Assembly (NCBI GenBank): GCA_001598975.1
Contig: BBXU01000850.1
Span: 1 to 45,464 of the forward strand
Source: Parachlorella kessleri
Lineage: Eukaryota > Chlorophyta > Trebouxiophyceae > Chlorellales > Chlorellaceae
Length of the DNA stretch: 45,464 nt
Reading direction: 5' to 3'
The notes below the pieces were generated by a model. That model was given only the letters and a program-made list of their open reading frames with translations. It was not told the DNA's origin and did no database searches. Position 1 is the first letter of the stretch. Each line of letters opens with the position of its first letter. The position numbers were made by a program, and so were the translations under genes. Below are positions 10,510 to 21,217 of the stretch, in pieces.

Positions 10510-13500
10510 ATGGTGGGAGTGAGGCTGAGGAGGGGGGTGAGGGCAGCAGCGGTGACAGCTCTGCTGGGGAGGAGAACGAGCCGCTGGCATGTGGGCGTTG
10601 CGGTGCTGAGGGGAAGAGGCTCAAAGAAGACCCAGAGTCAGGTGCCACACTGGAGGGTTTGTAGACCCAGATAATGGTGACATGCGTGGGCTTTGTCTAT
10701 TGGAGCAGCTGAACTGCGGCAGAAACAACCAAGCGTGAGAGTGATGTTTGTACTGGTGTGTGCCGTGGATCCGCGAAGATAGATGAACAGTTCTGAGGCC
10801 TCTTGAGCATGCTCCATGCAGCGTTATAGACATTGAACAAACTCGAACCATCGCAACTCGGCCCCATAACGCAGGAGTCCTGCTCTGCTCTGTTTGCCTC
10901 AAGAGCAGCGGCACCACTAAGGCCCAGCCTCTCAGCAGCAAGCAGGCAGCACCAGAGAAAGCAGCAGCAGCAGCAGGCGGGCCTGCCTCCGAGGGCCCCG
11001 CTGCTGCAGCAGCAGGGGCAGGAAAGGCCCAGGAGGGGGCTGGGCAGGAGGGAGTTGACGGCAAGTGCTGCTACAACTGCGGCATTACGGCAGCAGTGCG
11101 GTGGGCCAAGAACAGGGAGACAGGTGGGCGGGAGGCATGAGTGCACTTGTGTAGGGTGGTTGTGCGCGCTCTGCTTGCCTGCCTGCATGTAACAGCAAGG
11201 ACGCACGATGGCTGCCCCCGACAGCTGGGTACTGTACGCAAAGCGCATCAATCATATCCGCCTCTGCTAGGGTATCCACGCTGGTAGCGGTGGCGATAGC
11301 TGCCAAATCCTCCCGCAATGCAAAGTTTACACTTGCCTTTGCGCTGTGGCGTGGCAGGTCAGGACGAGTGCCACATGTGCCACAACTACCGCCGCAAGAA
11401 CAATGGCAAAGTGCGCCCGCCCAGCGCCTACCGCCGCACCTCCGTCTATGTGGCTTGGCTCAAGGGAGGCGAAAAGGGAGCAGCCACGGCAGCGGCAGCA
11501 GCAGCAGCACAGCGGTCACAGCGCCAGCAGCGGCCCTCCCTTAAGCCCGCCGTGCGCTCTGCATGTAAGGACTGCCGCTTTGCCAGTGGGCACCTTCGCC
11601 GACTAGTTATGTCCTGCCACGCCTCGCACAAGCACGCAGGATTTCCCAGTTTCATGATGTGTGGGGGAGCAGGAATGTCTGGAAAAACCCTATGCCGGAC
11701 TATGGCGGTATTGATCCGGGCTGTTGTGTGGCCACACACGGTTGGCCTGGTTGCCGACTGCGGTCCCTTTGACAAACCAAGGAAAGGACCAGCAACGGCT
11801 TAATCACTGCCCGAAGCCCCTTCCCACTGGGCCTCGCTCCCTCATGCAGGTCCTCAGCCGGTTCCGTCCCACCACGCAGCAGCCACCGCCGCCGGGCCGG
11901 TGACTCCCGCAGCGCTGGCGCGGCGCAAGCGCCGCTTGAATCCCACTTTGGCGGCAGAGCTTCAGCGGAGCAAGGACCTCCAGAGTGAGCCGACGCACCA
12001 TGTGACAAGCCGTCAGTCTGGTAGTCCTAAACATGACTCACAGTGACGGCTGTGGGAGTGGATCAAGGCGAGGGATGGCCTGGAGTGCCGAACAAGTCGA
12101 AGGCACCATTTGCCCGTGACCAAGCGTGTCCAGCTGTTCTTGATAATTCGGCGCTGGGTTGAAATAGTGCTGCAGTCTCGCCCACGCTCGGTTACACCAC
12201 TACAAAACTTCAAGTGCTTGGGCTCACTGCCAGCTGCCACCCAATTAGTCAGACCGGTGTCCCAGCATGCTGCTTGAAGGCCAGAGCGCTGCCAAGAAGG
12301 AGCTGGATACTCTCATGTTCGACGACCAGATTGCTCGGGTGTTGGCAGGTCAGGCCAAGCGCATGGGGTTCAGGTCCTTGCTAATCCCAACCCGTGCTGC
12401 TACATGGCTGCAAACGCTCAGTTGGCTATGTGGTATCATGGACTCCCCATGCCCTGTAGGCAATGTAGGAAGGTATGGTAGGCTTACACTGTAGGCTCCC
12501 TCTCATCATAGACTAAGATCTCTCGTGTAATGAAGAACGCCGCCAGTGCAGTTGTTTGAAGGACCATCGCACCTACCTCCAGCTGATGGCTCTCCCCGGT
12601 ATGGCAACCTCTGTTTGCCCATTACTGTATGTGCAGGCTCCGTGCTCAACTTGGTCCAGCAGGTAGACTCCAGCCATGCTGAGCTGCTGCTTGACATGGA
12701 GCAGCGGCTGGGGAGGTGAGCATGGCTTGTGTTGAAGGCACGTAAAGTGACCCAGCTGTGGGTGCGGCACTGGAGGGGATGGGGGAGATATGCAGCCTCC
12801 AAGAACACTGGGGAAGCAGCAGGAATAGGTTGTCCCTCTCTCCCACTGGGCTTGGCTTGCCCTCCTGGTGCTTTGTAGGTCACCCCAAACCTGTTGAGTA
12901 ACCTGTTCCTGCTGGCTTTCTGAACTTCACACGCTTGTGGGCGGTGCCAGGGGCAGGTCACTCTAGCCTCCAGCATCAATTGGCTGGGGTGTAGAGCCCT
13001 GTGGAAGACGTACGGAAAGTGCTACAAAGGCAGCATCAGGCCCTGCTGCTTACCAACTCGCCTCTGGCAAGCTAGTTGTGCAGACTCCAGCTGGACAAGC
13101 AGGGTGTTGAGGAGGCCTACGCTGGGCTGCAGGCGCAGCACCACGCAGCATGCACAGCACAGCAGGCTGGTACTGAGACCGCAGAGTGCGAAGCGGCGGC
13201 GCTGCACCGGCGCTGTGAAGCGCTGGAGGTAGGCGTCTGCGTCTGCTGTCCCTAGTTAACGCATTTTTAATATCTATAGGGAAGCTCAGAGGCGGATGCC
13301 TTGACGCATGGGGTAGAACATATGGGCCAGGCTTGCATGGTTTCAGTTTACGAGGGCAAGCATTTCCTGAGTCTCATCGATCCATGTGCAGATCTGCAGA
13401 GGCGCATATTATGTTCACACTCGGCACTCACCTTTCTGTGCTTTTGTCTGAGTTTGCATGCCTTGCATCAGCACTGATGTTGCCCTGCAGGCAGCCCTGG

Positions 13501-15833
13501 CCCAGAAGGATGGCCAGCTAGCTGAGAAAGATGCCCGGCTGGCACAGTTTCAGCAGCTGTTCCAGCAGCTACTAGCTGGGGCAGGGGCGCTCAGGGGAGA
13601 AGTGGGCACCCAGGCCACCCCTGATTTGGCTGTGCAGCTGCCCTCTGTTATTGGAGTGTGTCCCATGCCTGGGTCTCTGGCAGCAGCTGATGAGACAGCC
13701 GCAAGGACACGGGTGGGTGCAGCAGAAGCGGCAGCCTCGGGGCCAGGGCTCAGCTTGGTTAGGGCTGAGGTTCCGGAGTATGAGGAGGCCAGATCCCTGG
13801 CCATGCCGGCCACCAAAGTGCTTGCCACCTGTCCGGCCAGCCAGGTCACCCAACAGCAACAGCAGCAGCAATCGGAGCAGCAGTTGAATGAGCTAGTTCC
13901 ATGCCCAAACATGCTTGCCGAGCCGCCTGGGCTTGCTGGCAACGCATCCACTGAAGTGTCCGGCAGTGGGGCTGGTGAGCAGCAGCATGCTCAAACCCTA
14001 GCTGCGCACCTGCGACCCAGCCAACAAGAGCAGAGCCAGGAGCAGCAGCAGGGGCCGGAGCAGCATGCACTGCAGCAGGGTCCTAACAGCAGCCAGGGTG
14101 TGCCTCTGGGGAGTGGAGGTGTGGAGATGGAGGTTGCTGAGACCAAACAGCCCAGCAGCAAAGCTACTGACATGAACGATGGAGGCACTGGCAGCCGGCG
14201 GGTGTCAGGTCTGTGCTTGCTGCTGCCGGGAGCTGTGCTGAACCTGTTCATTCCGGCTTGGATGCCCTGACCATATGCCAAGGTTTTCCTCTCCCCTGTC
14301 TGCATGCCCTCCTACTGGTAGGTGGTGAGCTGCTCACCAGGAATAATTACTCATAAGGCACCTGCCAGTGTGTACACCTGCACAGTAGCGCATCCTGCCA
14401 TGGCCCAGGCACACTCTGGAGCGAGGAGCTCTTTGGCATGCTTGCGACCGGCCTGGACTCCCCCGAGGAAGATGGCGCCGATGGTCTACACACCTGCGGG
14501 GCTGAGGGCGTTGCAGACAGTTCCCAGCAGAGAACGCAGCAACTCATGCAGCAGCAGAAGCAGGAGCGACAAGACACCCAGCACCAGGACCGACAGGGGG
14601 GTCCAGGCGCCCTCCCTGCCACGGCTGGGGCGGTGGGAGCGACGGCGGCCAATACTGCCCCTGCAGAGGTGTCCAGTGAGGTCATGGACTTGGACTCTGA
14701 TGGCGAGCACGGTGAGAGGCAAGGCGCTGCGATTGCGGCAGGCAGCAACAGGGAAGCAGTATGTGATGTCCCATGTGGCACTGACCACACACCAGTCCCC
14801 TTGGTTCCTGGTATTTATGCAACACCAAGGTTGAACGGCTTGGCTTGGCACAGCACAGGACCTGATGGCTTCAGTCTTCCTGACCTGCCTAACTGAAGGT
14901 CTTCTCTCCTGGGGTGACGTTGCAGGTGGTGGTGACGAGGCAGGCCAGCGGCTGGCAGCCATCCTTGAGCAGAGCATGGGCAGCCAAGAGAGCCAGCTGC
15001 GGCCCCCACCAGCAGCAACCTGTGCGCCCTCAGGCACCATGGCAAGCCCGCTGCGCTCGGCTGCTGCTGGGCCGCTGGACTTAGAGAGTTTCCCTGGGGC
15101 GTGCTGTGTAGGTAGAGCAACCTCGGTGGCTGCAGGACCCCCTGGATCAGGCGCAGGTGACATGCAGACCACCCCTGCTGCTTTGGGCCCAGCCATTGAG
15201 GTTGCAGCAGCTCTGGTCCGGCATGGGGTTGGCTCAAGTGCCGAGGCAGGCGCACATGGGGCGCCGACCGCCGCAAGCGCTGAGGCGGCTATTGCTGGGC
15301 TTGCCACCAGGAGCGTGCTGGGCCTGCTGAGCCCAGCAGAGCAGCTGCAGGCCCTGGTAGAGGAGTCTCAGAGCCAGGTATGAGGATAGAGGTGAGGGGC
15401 TCATTTGTCTAGACATACCAAGAGGGCAGTGGATTATACGTTCCAAATTTTGTGTTTGCATGTGCTTCGTCTGCTCCCCAGTGCTTGAGCATGCAGCCCG
15501 ACTGCAGAAGTGCTACACCTGATGCATACTGTGCCTAGTGCAGCTGAAAAAGTGCTTTCAGGGCTGGGCCGCCACGTGGTTGCATGTTGCATCCGGACAC
15601 AATCATGCTTGCATGTGTCCTGGAGAGTCGTCTCTGGGCAGGGTGTTTCTTACGCAAATGGCAGATGCTTCCTAACTTATAGTGCTGACGCCCAAGCCAA
15701 GCTTGGCTGAGCCTACGACTTTTGCCAAGATGTGCAGGGTGCGGCCCTGCCTGCCCCCAACGATGCCGCGGTAGCCCTCGCGCTTGATGTTGCTGCCAAC
15801 TTGGCGTCAGACCTTGACTTTGCTGATGAATAG
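10510..15833 (+). CDS. GATA-type zinc-finger protein with coiled coil and Gln-rich region
   Basis: Eleven phase-compatible exons: 10510-10641, 10875-11123, 11358-11564, 11850-11984, 12280-12348, 12637-12715, 13084-13228, 13491-14208, 14409-14711, 14926-15377 and 15738-15833 (TAG), about 861 residues, with the N-terminus unresolved. Two C-x2-C fingers are each completed by splicing. Finger 1 is CGRCG, a 17-residue loop, then CSVC, and lacks the Trp. Finger 2 is CYNCG, an 18-residue loop with VRWAKNRETG, then CHMC, followed by a basic RRKNNGKVRP tail; this is the plant-type GATA finger. Next come a basic patch (LARRKRRLNP, a likely nuclear signal), helices with coiled-coil character (LLDMEQRLG, then AYAGLQAQHHAA, and QLAEKDARLAQFQQLFQQ), a Gln-rich stretch and an acidic end (LASDLDFADE). 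GATA factors bind DNA in the nucleus; targets are unknown. The exon 10 donor is bypassed in an alternative form ending at a stop two codons later. Confidence 0.78.
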
Positions 15834-16527
15834 CAAGGCGGCAGGCAGGCGGTCTGCTGCTACGGGGTTTGCAGCGTACAACCCCAAGGGCAGCCAACGT
15901 CCAGGAAAACATGTACGGGTATGTCACGTACTGGATGGGCTAGCTAACAGCCACCTGCCACAACAATGAGTACTGCTTGTTACACACCAGCTGCTTAGGG
16001 CAGATGAAGGACGTCTCCGCATGCCATGCACCACCTTATGTTGACCGCAGTCAGATCATCTGGCATGCACTGCGCTCAGGGCTGCCTTATCTGCTTGTAC
16101 TGCCCGCTTATAACATTGCATGCCTTAACTGTTGATGAAAACACCGGAACAAGCTTGCTGTAGAGATCACCCGAGAGTAAAGAGGGCACGCTTGTCAAGT
16201 TCACAGTCCTGGCCGGAGGGTGCCACGGAGTAGTAAACATTCCAGCAAGTTCCCAAAGAAGATTCACAACACAAGCACAACACACTGTCTCAAAGAGGAG
16301 ACCTAGAAGCATACAGCACTCTTTAAAGCCACCACTGTGTAGTGCTTCCTCGTACTTGTACGGGAGGACGCCTAGAATCGAGGCACCAATCCTTCGCCCC
16401 TGCCACCAGTCCTTGGTAGCATGATGCTCTGCCTATTCGGATTCTCAACCACCGCCCCGTCTCTAACTGCCCCTCGCAACTCCGCGCCTCTGAGCCACCC
16501 TGACTGCCCCCATCCGCACTGCCAGCC
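15834..16527. other. Convergent intergenic region, GATA and PGL 3' flanks
   Basis: No gene recognised. The frames here are short and give no motifs. A TTACA near 15978 would be TGTAA for the minus-strand PGL gene, but it is about 550 bp past that stop, so it is a weak candidate. Confidence 0.45.
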
Positions 16528-19500
16528 CTATGCCTTGCCCACCGAGCTTCGCGGGAAATGTTTGCCCTCACTCCACTTCTCAGTGTCCAGCTGCCCCGCG
16601 GAGGCTTGATCCAGCAGCCACGTCAGCTTGCCCGCCGTGGGCTGCACCAGCTGGGCTGGGAGGGCCCCGGGGAGAGACTGCACTTCCAGCACCCGTTGCA
16701 CAACCTCGGCCTTGCCCTGCGGTCATGCATCATCATCAGCATATTCATGAGTAACCGAGTAGCTAAATCAACATTCAAAAATAGATGATAACCAAGAAAA
16801 TATCAATAACCAGTGGAAAAGTGCATGAGCACAACCTCGGCCTTGCCCTGCATTCATGAGCCACGGCTGTCAGATCGCTTGCTTCCTGGCACAAGCTGGG
16901 AGGCCCTGATCCTGCTGACGCGGCTGGGAGGCATGGCAGGACGAGGAAGGACGCCTATAACATTTCACTATGCACCGACCCAGCCTTGCTTGCCCAGTCA
17001 CACTGAGTCCATACGCAGTGAAAGTGCTTGACCGCACGACAGCCACCATGGCACATGCTTGGCGGCAGTCCAGCCATGGCAGCGTCAGGGTATACAGCAG
17101 AGCAGGGAGGAAGGTGCTAAGGCAGGCAGCCCTGACAACCCCCGCGTCGCTTGTGCTGTTACGCAAGACTCTCAGCCCCTATTCATCTTACCTGCCACCC
17201 AATACGAATAAGACCACAAACCTGCCCCACCGCGACCCCAAGATGCAGTGAGGGAGGCACCCTCACCTGGCCCACAGCAACAACGGCCACATGCTTGGCG
17301 GCATTTAGCACCGGTAGCGTCAGAGTGATACGCTCGGGGGGTGGCTTGGGCGAGTTGGTCACAGGCAGGACCCAGCCCTTGGTAGCAGCGGTCTGAGGAG
17401 TGTTGGGGAAGAGGGATGCCACATGGCCATCGGGGCCCACACCTACATGGCAAGACACGCTCAACTATCAACCCCCACAAACACCCCTTTTCATCCACTG
17501 CCGTCACTTAGCAGGTACTGTCTTTGTCGCCCCAATATGGAGATGCAGGGCTGCTTCTTGAGGGCAGCCCTAGCTTATGCAAAGGCGCACACAGCCTCGC
17601 TACTAACTGCTACGCGCGACAAAGCAAACGGCCTGGGCATGCAGGTGCTGGCAGAGAACGATTATGCCGATTGAACACCCTGTTTTCATAAGGTTATCGT
17701 GTCCACAGCAGCCTCACCTGGCCAGCTGAAGGCCTGCACTCTTCCAACGCTATCCCAGCAGGTCCACACTACCTTATATACACTCTACTCACCAAGTAAC
17801 ACAGCATCCAGGATAGGGAAGTTGTCAGCAGTGGTGGGCAGCACGGTGTCGGCCAGGTCCAGCATCAGCCCCTCGTAGTGACTGGCCGCCTGCTCTGCAC
17901 TGAGCCCCTCCTTGATGGTCACTGTCTGCAGGCGGGCACAGCACACATAGGCATGCATTGAGAGAATACTAATAGCTCCTTTGGTTGTGCTTTTTGTTGG
18001 TTTCCCCGTCCGGACGGGGTGGTGCATGCCATTAAGAATTGGTACTTGGATCTTGTGGTTTGTGGGCATAGTACATCCTGGCCTTTTGTTGGCCCCATTT
18101 GGGGGACTCACGGCAGCATGGTCAGGTGGCGGTACGCTGTTAGACTAGACTAGACTAGACCTTGTGAGCACCACATGCCTGCTCTGCATTGAGCCCCTCC
18201 TTGATGGTCACAGTCTGCACATGGCCACATTGGACGCCTTGTCAGCACACCTCGCCCCTCCCTCTCCTCGCCTTTGCACTGCCGGCCACCATGAACCACA
18301 GACACATAAACATACACATGCAGTGAGAGAACAACATCCAGCTCCGCAGGAATACCACCTACACACACAGATAGTGATACCGGGCAGCCTGCCCGGCTGA
18401 AGGCCTCCGGGGTCGAATGAATGGAAGAGTGAGTGATCACGGTATAGGAGGGAGAGACTTCCCTCCCTCCCTTACGAGGGGGCCAGTGGTGCAGGTAATA
18501 CCCTAGTTACCCAGCAGTGTGCCCCAGGCAAGCAGGAGAAGGCCCATCACTGCGGCCATGTATAAGCCACATGGTAAAGTCAAGTGTGGGCTTGCCTGCT
18601 CCTGGGGGATGGGGACTTTGGACAGGAACTCCTCCCTAGCCTTAAGTTTAGAGCGAGATGGTTAGTATTTGAAGCCCAGAGCAAGAAGGTACGTATGACT
18701 TGCCTGCTCCTGGGGGATGGGGACCTTGGACAGGAACTCCTCCCTGGCTCCGCGGTAGTTGCTGTCTGCTGAGTCGTGAGGCACCACCCGCTCGTCAGCC
18801 CAGAACACCCACCTACACAGCCACAACCAGCATGGAGATTTCGCCGACCTGCCAGATCAAAGAGCCAGAACCACTGAGCAGGGGTGTCGACTGCAACACC
18901 CAGCAGCCCCGCCCACATGCCAAACCATGTACCACTTGTTGAGTGGAGGGTGAGTGACTTGCAGGTGTGCAGCTGCTAGATGCTGTGCCAACTCAATAAC
19001 GCTCGAATGCCCCCATGCACCCCCAAGCTGCTGAAGGAGCTCAGCAAATCGAGTCACCTTGGGCGCGCACACACACACCCACACGCGCACACCCACACAC
19101 CCACACGCGCGCGCGCACGCGCGCACACACACACACACACACCACACACACACACACACTCTGATCACCTCGAAGCGCGAATCACTGACCTTCCCGGCAT
19201 GACAAGGTTGTAACTGACACGCGAGAGTGGCCACGCCTATCCGACCAGGCTAGAAGAACTGCCATGTATTACCACACTCCGTGGGCCTCACCAACTTGCC
19301 AAAGTCCCCACGATCCTCTCCAGGGTCCTCGCGAACGCATCACCCCAACCCCAAGCAGCTTGCCAAGCTACCTCCTCCCACTCCACTCACCACTTGCTAA
19401 AGTCCACCTCCTCCCTCCCCACAAGCGCTGCGAGCTGCTTCACCAAAGAGCCTCCCGAGAGCGCGATGGCAAAGCTGCCCTTGGCTGCAATGGCCTCAGT

Positions 19501-20438
19501 TGAAGCCTGCAGCAATGCAGAAAAGAGGCTCATGAACTGGGTTTGCACTTGTTGCACTTCTTGTTGTTCGGCCCACACGTGGTGGGAAAGCATTATCAAT
19601 ATTGTCAGGTGGATGGCATGCTACAGCATAGACCTGGGCCGGCGATCCCAAGAACCCCTAAGGTCAACACTAGCACCGCACCAGGGGTCCATTAACATCT
19701 CCTCTTTCAACTGCTAAAGCAGCTGCCCTGAAGCACTGACCCCTAAGTATTGCCGCTTCAGCGCTGCTGTGCGCGTGATCCATGCTCACACAGAAAGAAG
19801 GATACTTTCGCGGGCAATACATGGAAGTGATAAGTGGAACACATAACCAAACTGCTTACCTTTGCCACAAGGTCGGCAAGGCCCGCAGCTGCAGCGCTGT
19901 CGTTCTCATAGACAACCACATCCACGTCCGCCTCGCCAGCAGGGTAAGTGAAGTACAGGGGTGCAGTGTCTTTGCCAGGGCCCTTGGACTGGGAAAGGGG
20001 CGCTGGCTTGCCGCTAGCCATTTGGTGGCCGCCCATCACGGGGGGAATGCCGTCTGGCCACCTATGGAGCCCACATACAATACAGAGGCTCTGAAAGTGT
20101 ATGGCACGTTTAGGGCCCAAGGGTCCAAATTTCAACAGTTGGGCAGTGCCAGTACCACAATCTGACAGGGTACTCTCCAACGAGCGCAGCAAGCAGCGTT
20201 CCCCAACAACGCATGCAAGACAGAGATGCTTGTAGTTAGCACACCTGCTTTGGGGGATGACGTGAATAGCTGCAGAGGGCTTCTTGCTCTTCGAAGCACC
20301 GTTCGCTGAGGGCTGTGCGGGAGCCTCTGCGGTCTGGCGGGCTCTTACGACCAAGCTGGCACGCTGAGGGACCTTGATAGAAGAGGTTGCTGCCCTGCTG
20401 CAAGGTAACCTGGCGGCTTGCAATTGCAGGGCGGCCAT
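16528..20438 (-). CDS. PGL: Plastid 6-phosphogluconolactonase
   Basis: Seven exons on the minus strand: 20438-20245 (ATG), 20061-19860, 19506-19391, 18812-18704, 17925-17793, 17442-17267 and 16716-16528 (TAG). Phases all match, giving 372 residues. The enzyme hydrolyses 6-phosphogluconolactone in the oxidative pentose phosphate pathway. The first 50 residues (MAALQLQAARLPCSRAATSS and on, Ala/Ser/Arg-rich, almost no acidic residues) look like a chloroplast transit peptide. Family motifs follow in order: FAIALSGGSLVKQL (about 145), WWVFWADERVVPHDSADSNY (about 171, its first Trp formed by splicing), GVGPDGHVASLFPNTP (about 252) and SPKPPPERITLTLPVLNAAK. Intron 4 has a GC donor (CAG|GCAAGT). Several introns contain decayed copies of neighbouring exon edges, and intron 3 holds a long CA/CG microsatellite. 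Confidence 0.93.
16830..16851 (-). repeat. Copy of the start of PGL exon 7, with acceptor
   Basis: 22 bp identical to 16699-16720, covering the CAG acceptor side and first codons (GKAEVV) of PGL exon 7. It lies upstream of the real exon within intron 6, 131 bp away. The sequence diverges completely beyond it. Confidence 0.75.
17028..17100 (-). pseudogene. Decayed copy of the end of PGL exon 6
   Basis: On the minus strand this reads YTLTLPWLDCRQACAMVAVV, against ITLTLPVLNAAKHVAVVAVG at the end of exon 6 (17267-17330). The copy sits in intron 6, about 240 bp downstream of the real exon end. The donor site is not preserved. Confidence 0.75.
18000..18160. repeat. Dispersed repeat R2, copy 1 (PGL intron 4)
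   Basis: It contains GGTGGTGCATGCC, GTGGGCATAGTACATCC, TGGCCTTTTGTTGGCCCCAT, GGGGGACTCACGGCAGCATG and GCGGTACGCTGTTAG, and ends in four tandem TAGAC units (18141-18160). Related sequence recurs at 39130-39262 and 39910-40035. No coding capacity seen. Confidence 0.7.
18177..18219 (-). repeat. Copy of the start of PGL exon 5
   Basis: 41 of 43 bases match 17888-17930, the first codons of exon 5 (TVTIKEGLSAEQ) with the acceptor end. It lies upstream of the real exon in intron 4, 289 bp away. The CAG acceptor has become TGTGCAGAC-like and is displaced relative to the original. Confidence 0.8.
18591..18637 (-). repeat. Copy of the end of PGL exon 4
   Basis: 46 of 47 bases match 18699-18745, the end of exon 4 (EEFLSKVPIPQEQ) together with its GC donor. 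It lies 108 bp downstream in intron 4. The near-identity suggests a recent duplication or gene conversion. Confidence 0.85.
19063..19160. repeat. CA/CG microsatellite
   Basis: About 98 bp of alternating purine-pyrimidine sequence, mostly (CA)n with CGCGCG blocks, in PGL intron 3. Such tracts can adopt Z-form DNA. Length is likely to be polymorphic. Confidence 0.92.
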
Positions 20439-21217
20439 GTATGCGAGGGTGCCGAAGATGACTGTCCTGCGCCCGTTGAGGGTAAGTTACAGCAACAGGC
20501 GATGGCTGTGGATTGCAAAGGGTGGTGCAAGCAAAGGCAAGAGTCATTGGCGCCACTAAGCTGATGTGGCCGGCTCACACGTTGATGACTCCTAGGCTCT
20601 CCTAAGTATGGGCTGGTGCACTTTGAGAGCTAGGCTATGTTGAAACAGGATGGATTGAACGGTTGCTCGAGAACGAATTCAGCTCCGACCGGCTTGACCA
20701 TGACATGTGACATGGTGGGCCTTGATAGGCCACGCAGCGGCCCCAGGCTTACAACTGCATTTCACAATAACATGATGCCACCACCCAAACGCAAACAGTG
20801 CAAGTGTCGTCGTCTGATAGCCAGGTGGACTCCTTGCCAAAAGGCAGCAGGCGCAAGAGGCAGTCAACAATAACAAATAAACACGTATGGATGTGAAGTC
20901 GTACAGGATGTGCTCGTGTGAGCAGTGATGCCAGGAAGCATGAAACCCTGCAACCCTGGCCAGACGCAGCTATACAACAAAGGTTGCGGCAGGAGGAAAG
21001 GACTGCTAGCTGACAGGTCCACTGGGAATCTAGCAAGCGGAGGACGCTTAAAGCGCCTTGAGTAACTGCACACTTGCGCTCCCGCTAAGCTGAGGTGGAG
21101 ACAAGCAGGACTCAGTCAGCGTAGAGAGCCTTGCCAATAGTTGTACACATGGTTGTACATGCGCAGAGTAGGAAGTGATCAGCTGTTATCGTGCTCACTG
21201 TGCACGAGCTGGTAATC
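20439..21217. promoter_or_regulatory. Divergent upstream region of PGL and the START-domain gene
   Basis: 779 bp between two outward-facing start codons. GTTGTACA occurs twice (21140-21147 and 21152-21159), close behind a CCAAT (21133-21137) and about 60 bp before the START-gene ATG, which could mark a promoter element. Open frames in the stretch have no recognisable motifs. Confidence 0.35.

Noticed and set aside
14486..15307. 273-codon frame antisense to the GATA gene
   Set aside because: It is a mirror of GC-rich coding exons on the plus strand, with no motif and no splice continuity.
15372..15383. GATA gene ending at the TGA just after exon 10
   Set aside because: The GTATGA there is a donor. 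Splicing to 15738 in phase gives a clean acidic C-terminus. The shorter form is kept only as a possible retained-intron variant.
6594..15833. PHD-GNAT and GATA regions as one fusion gene
   Set aside because: An in-frame TGA at 10213-10215 ends the acidic PHD-GNAT tail, and I found no phase-compatible donor before it leading to 10510. A cDNA could still overturn this.
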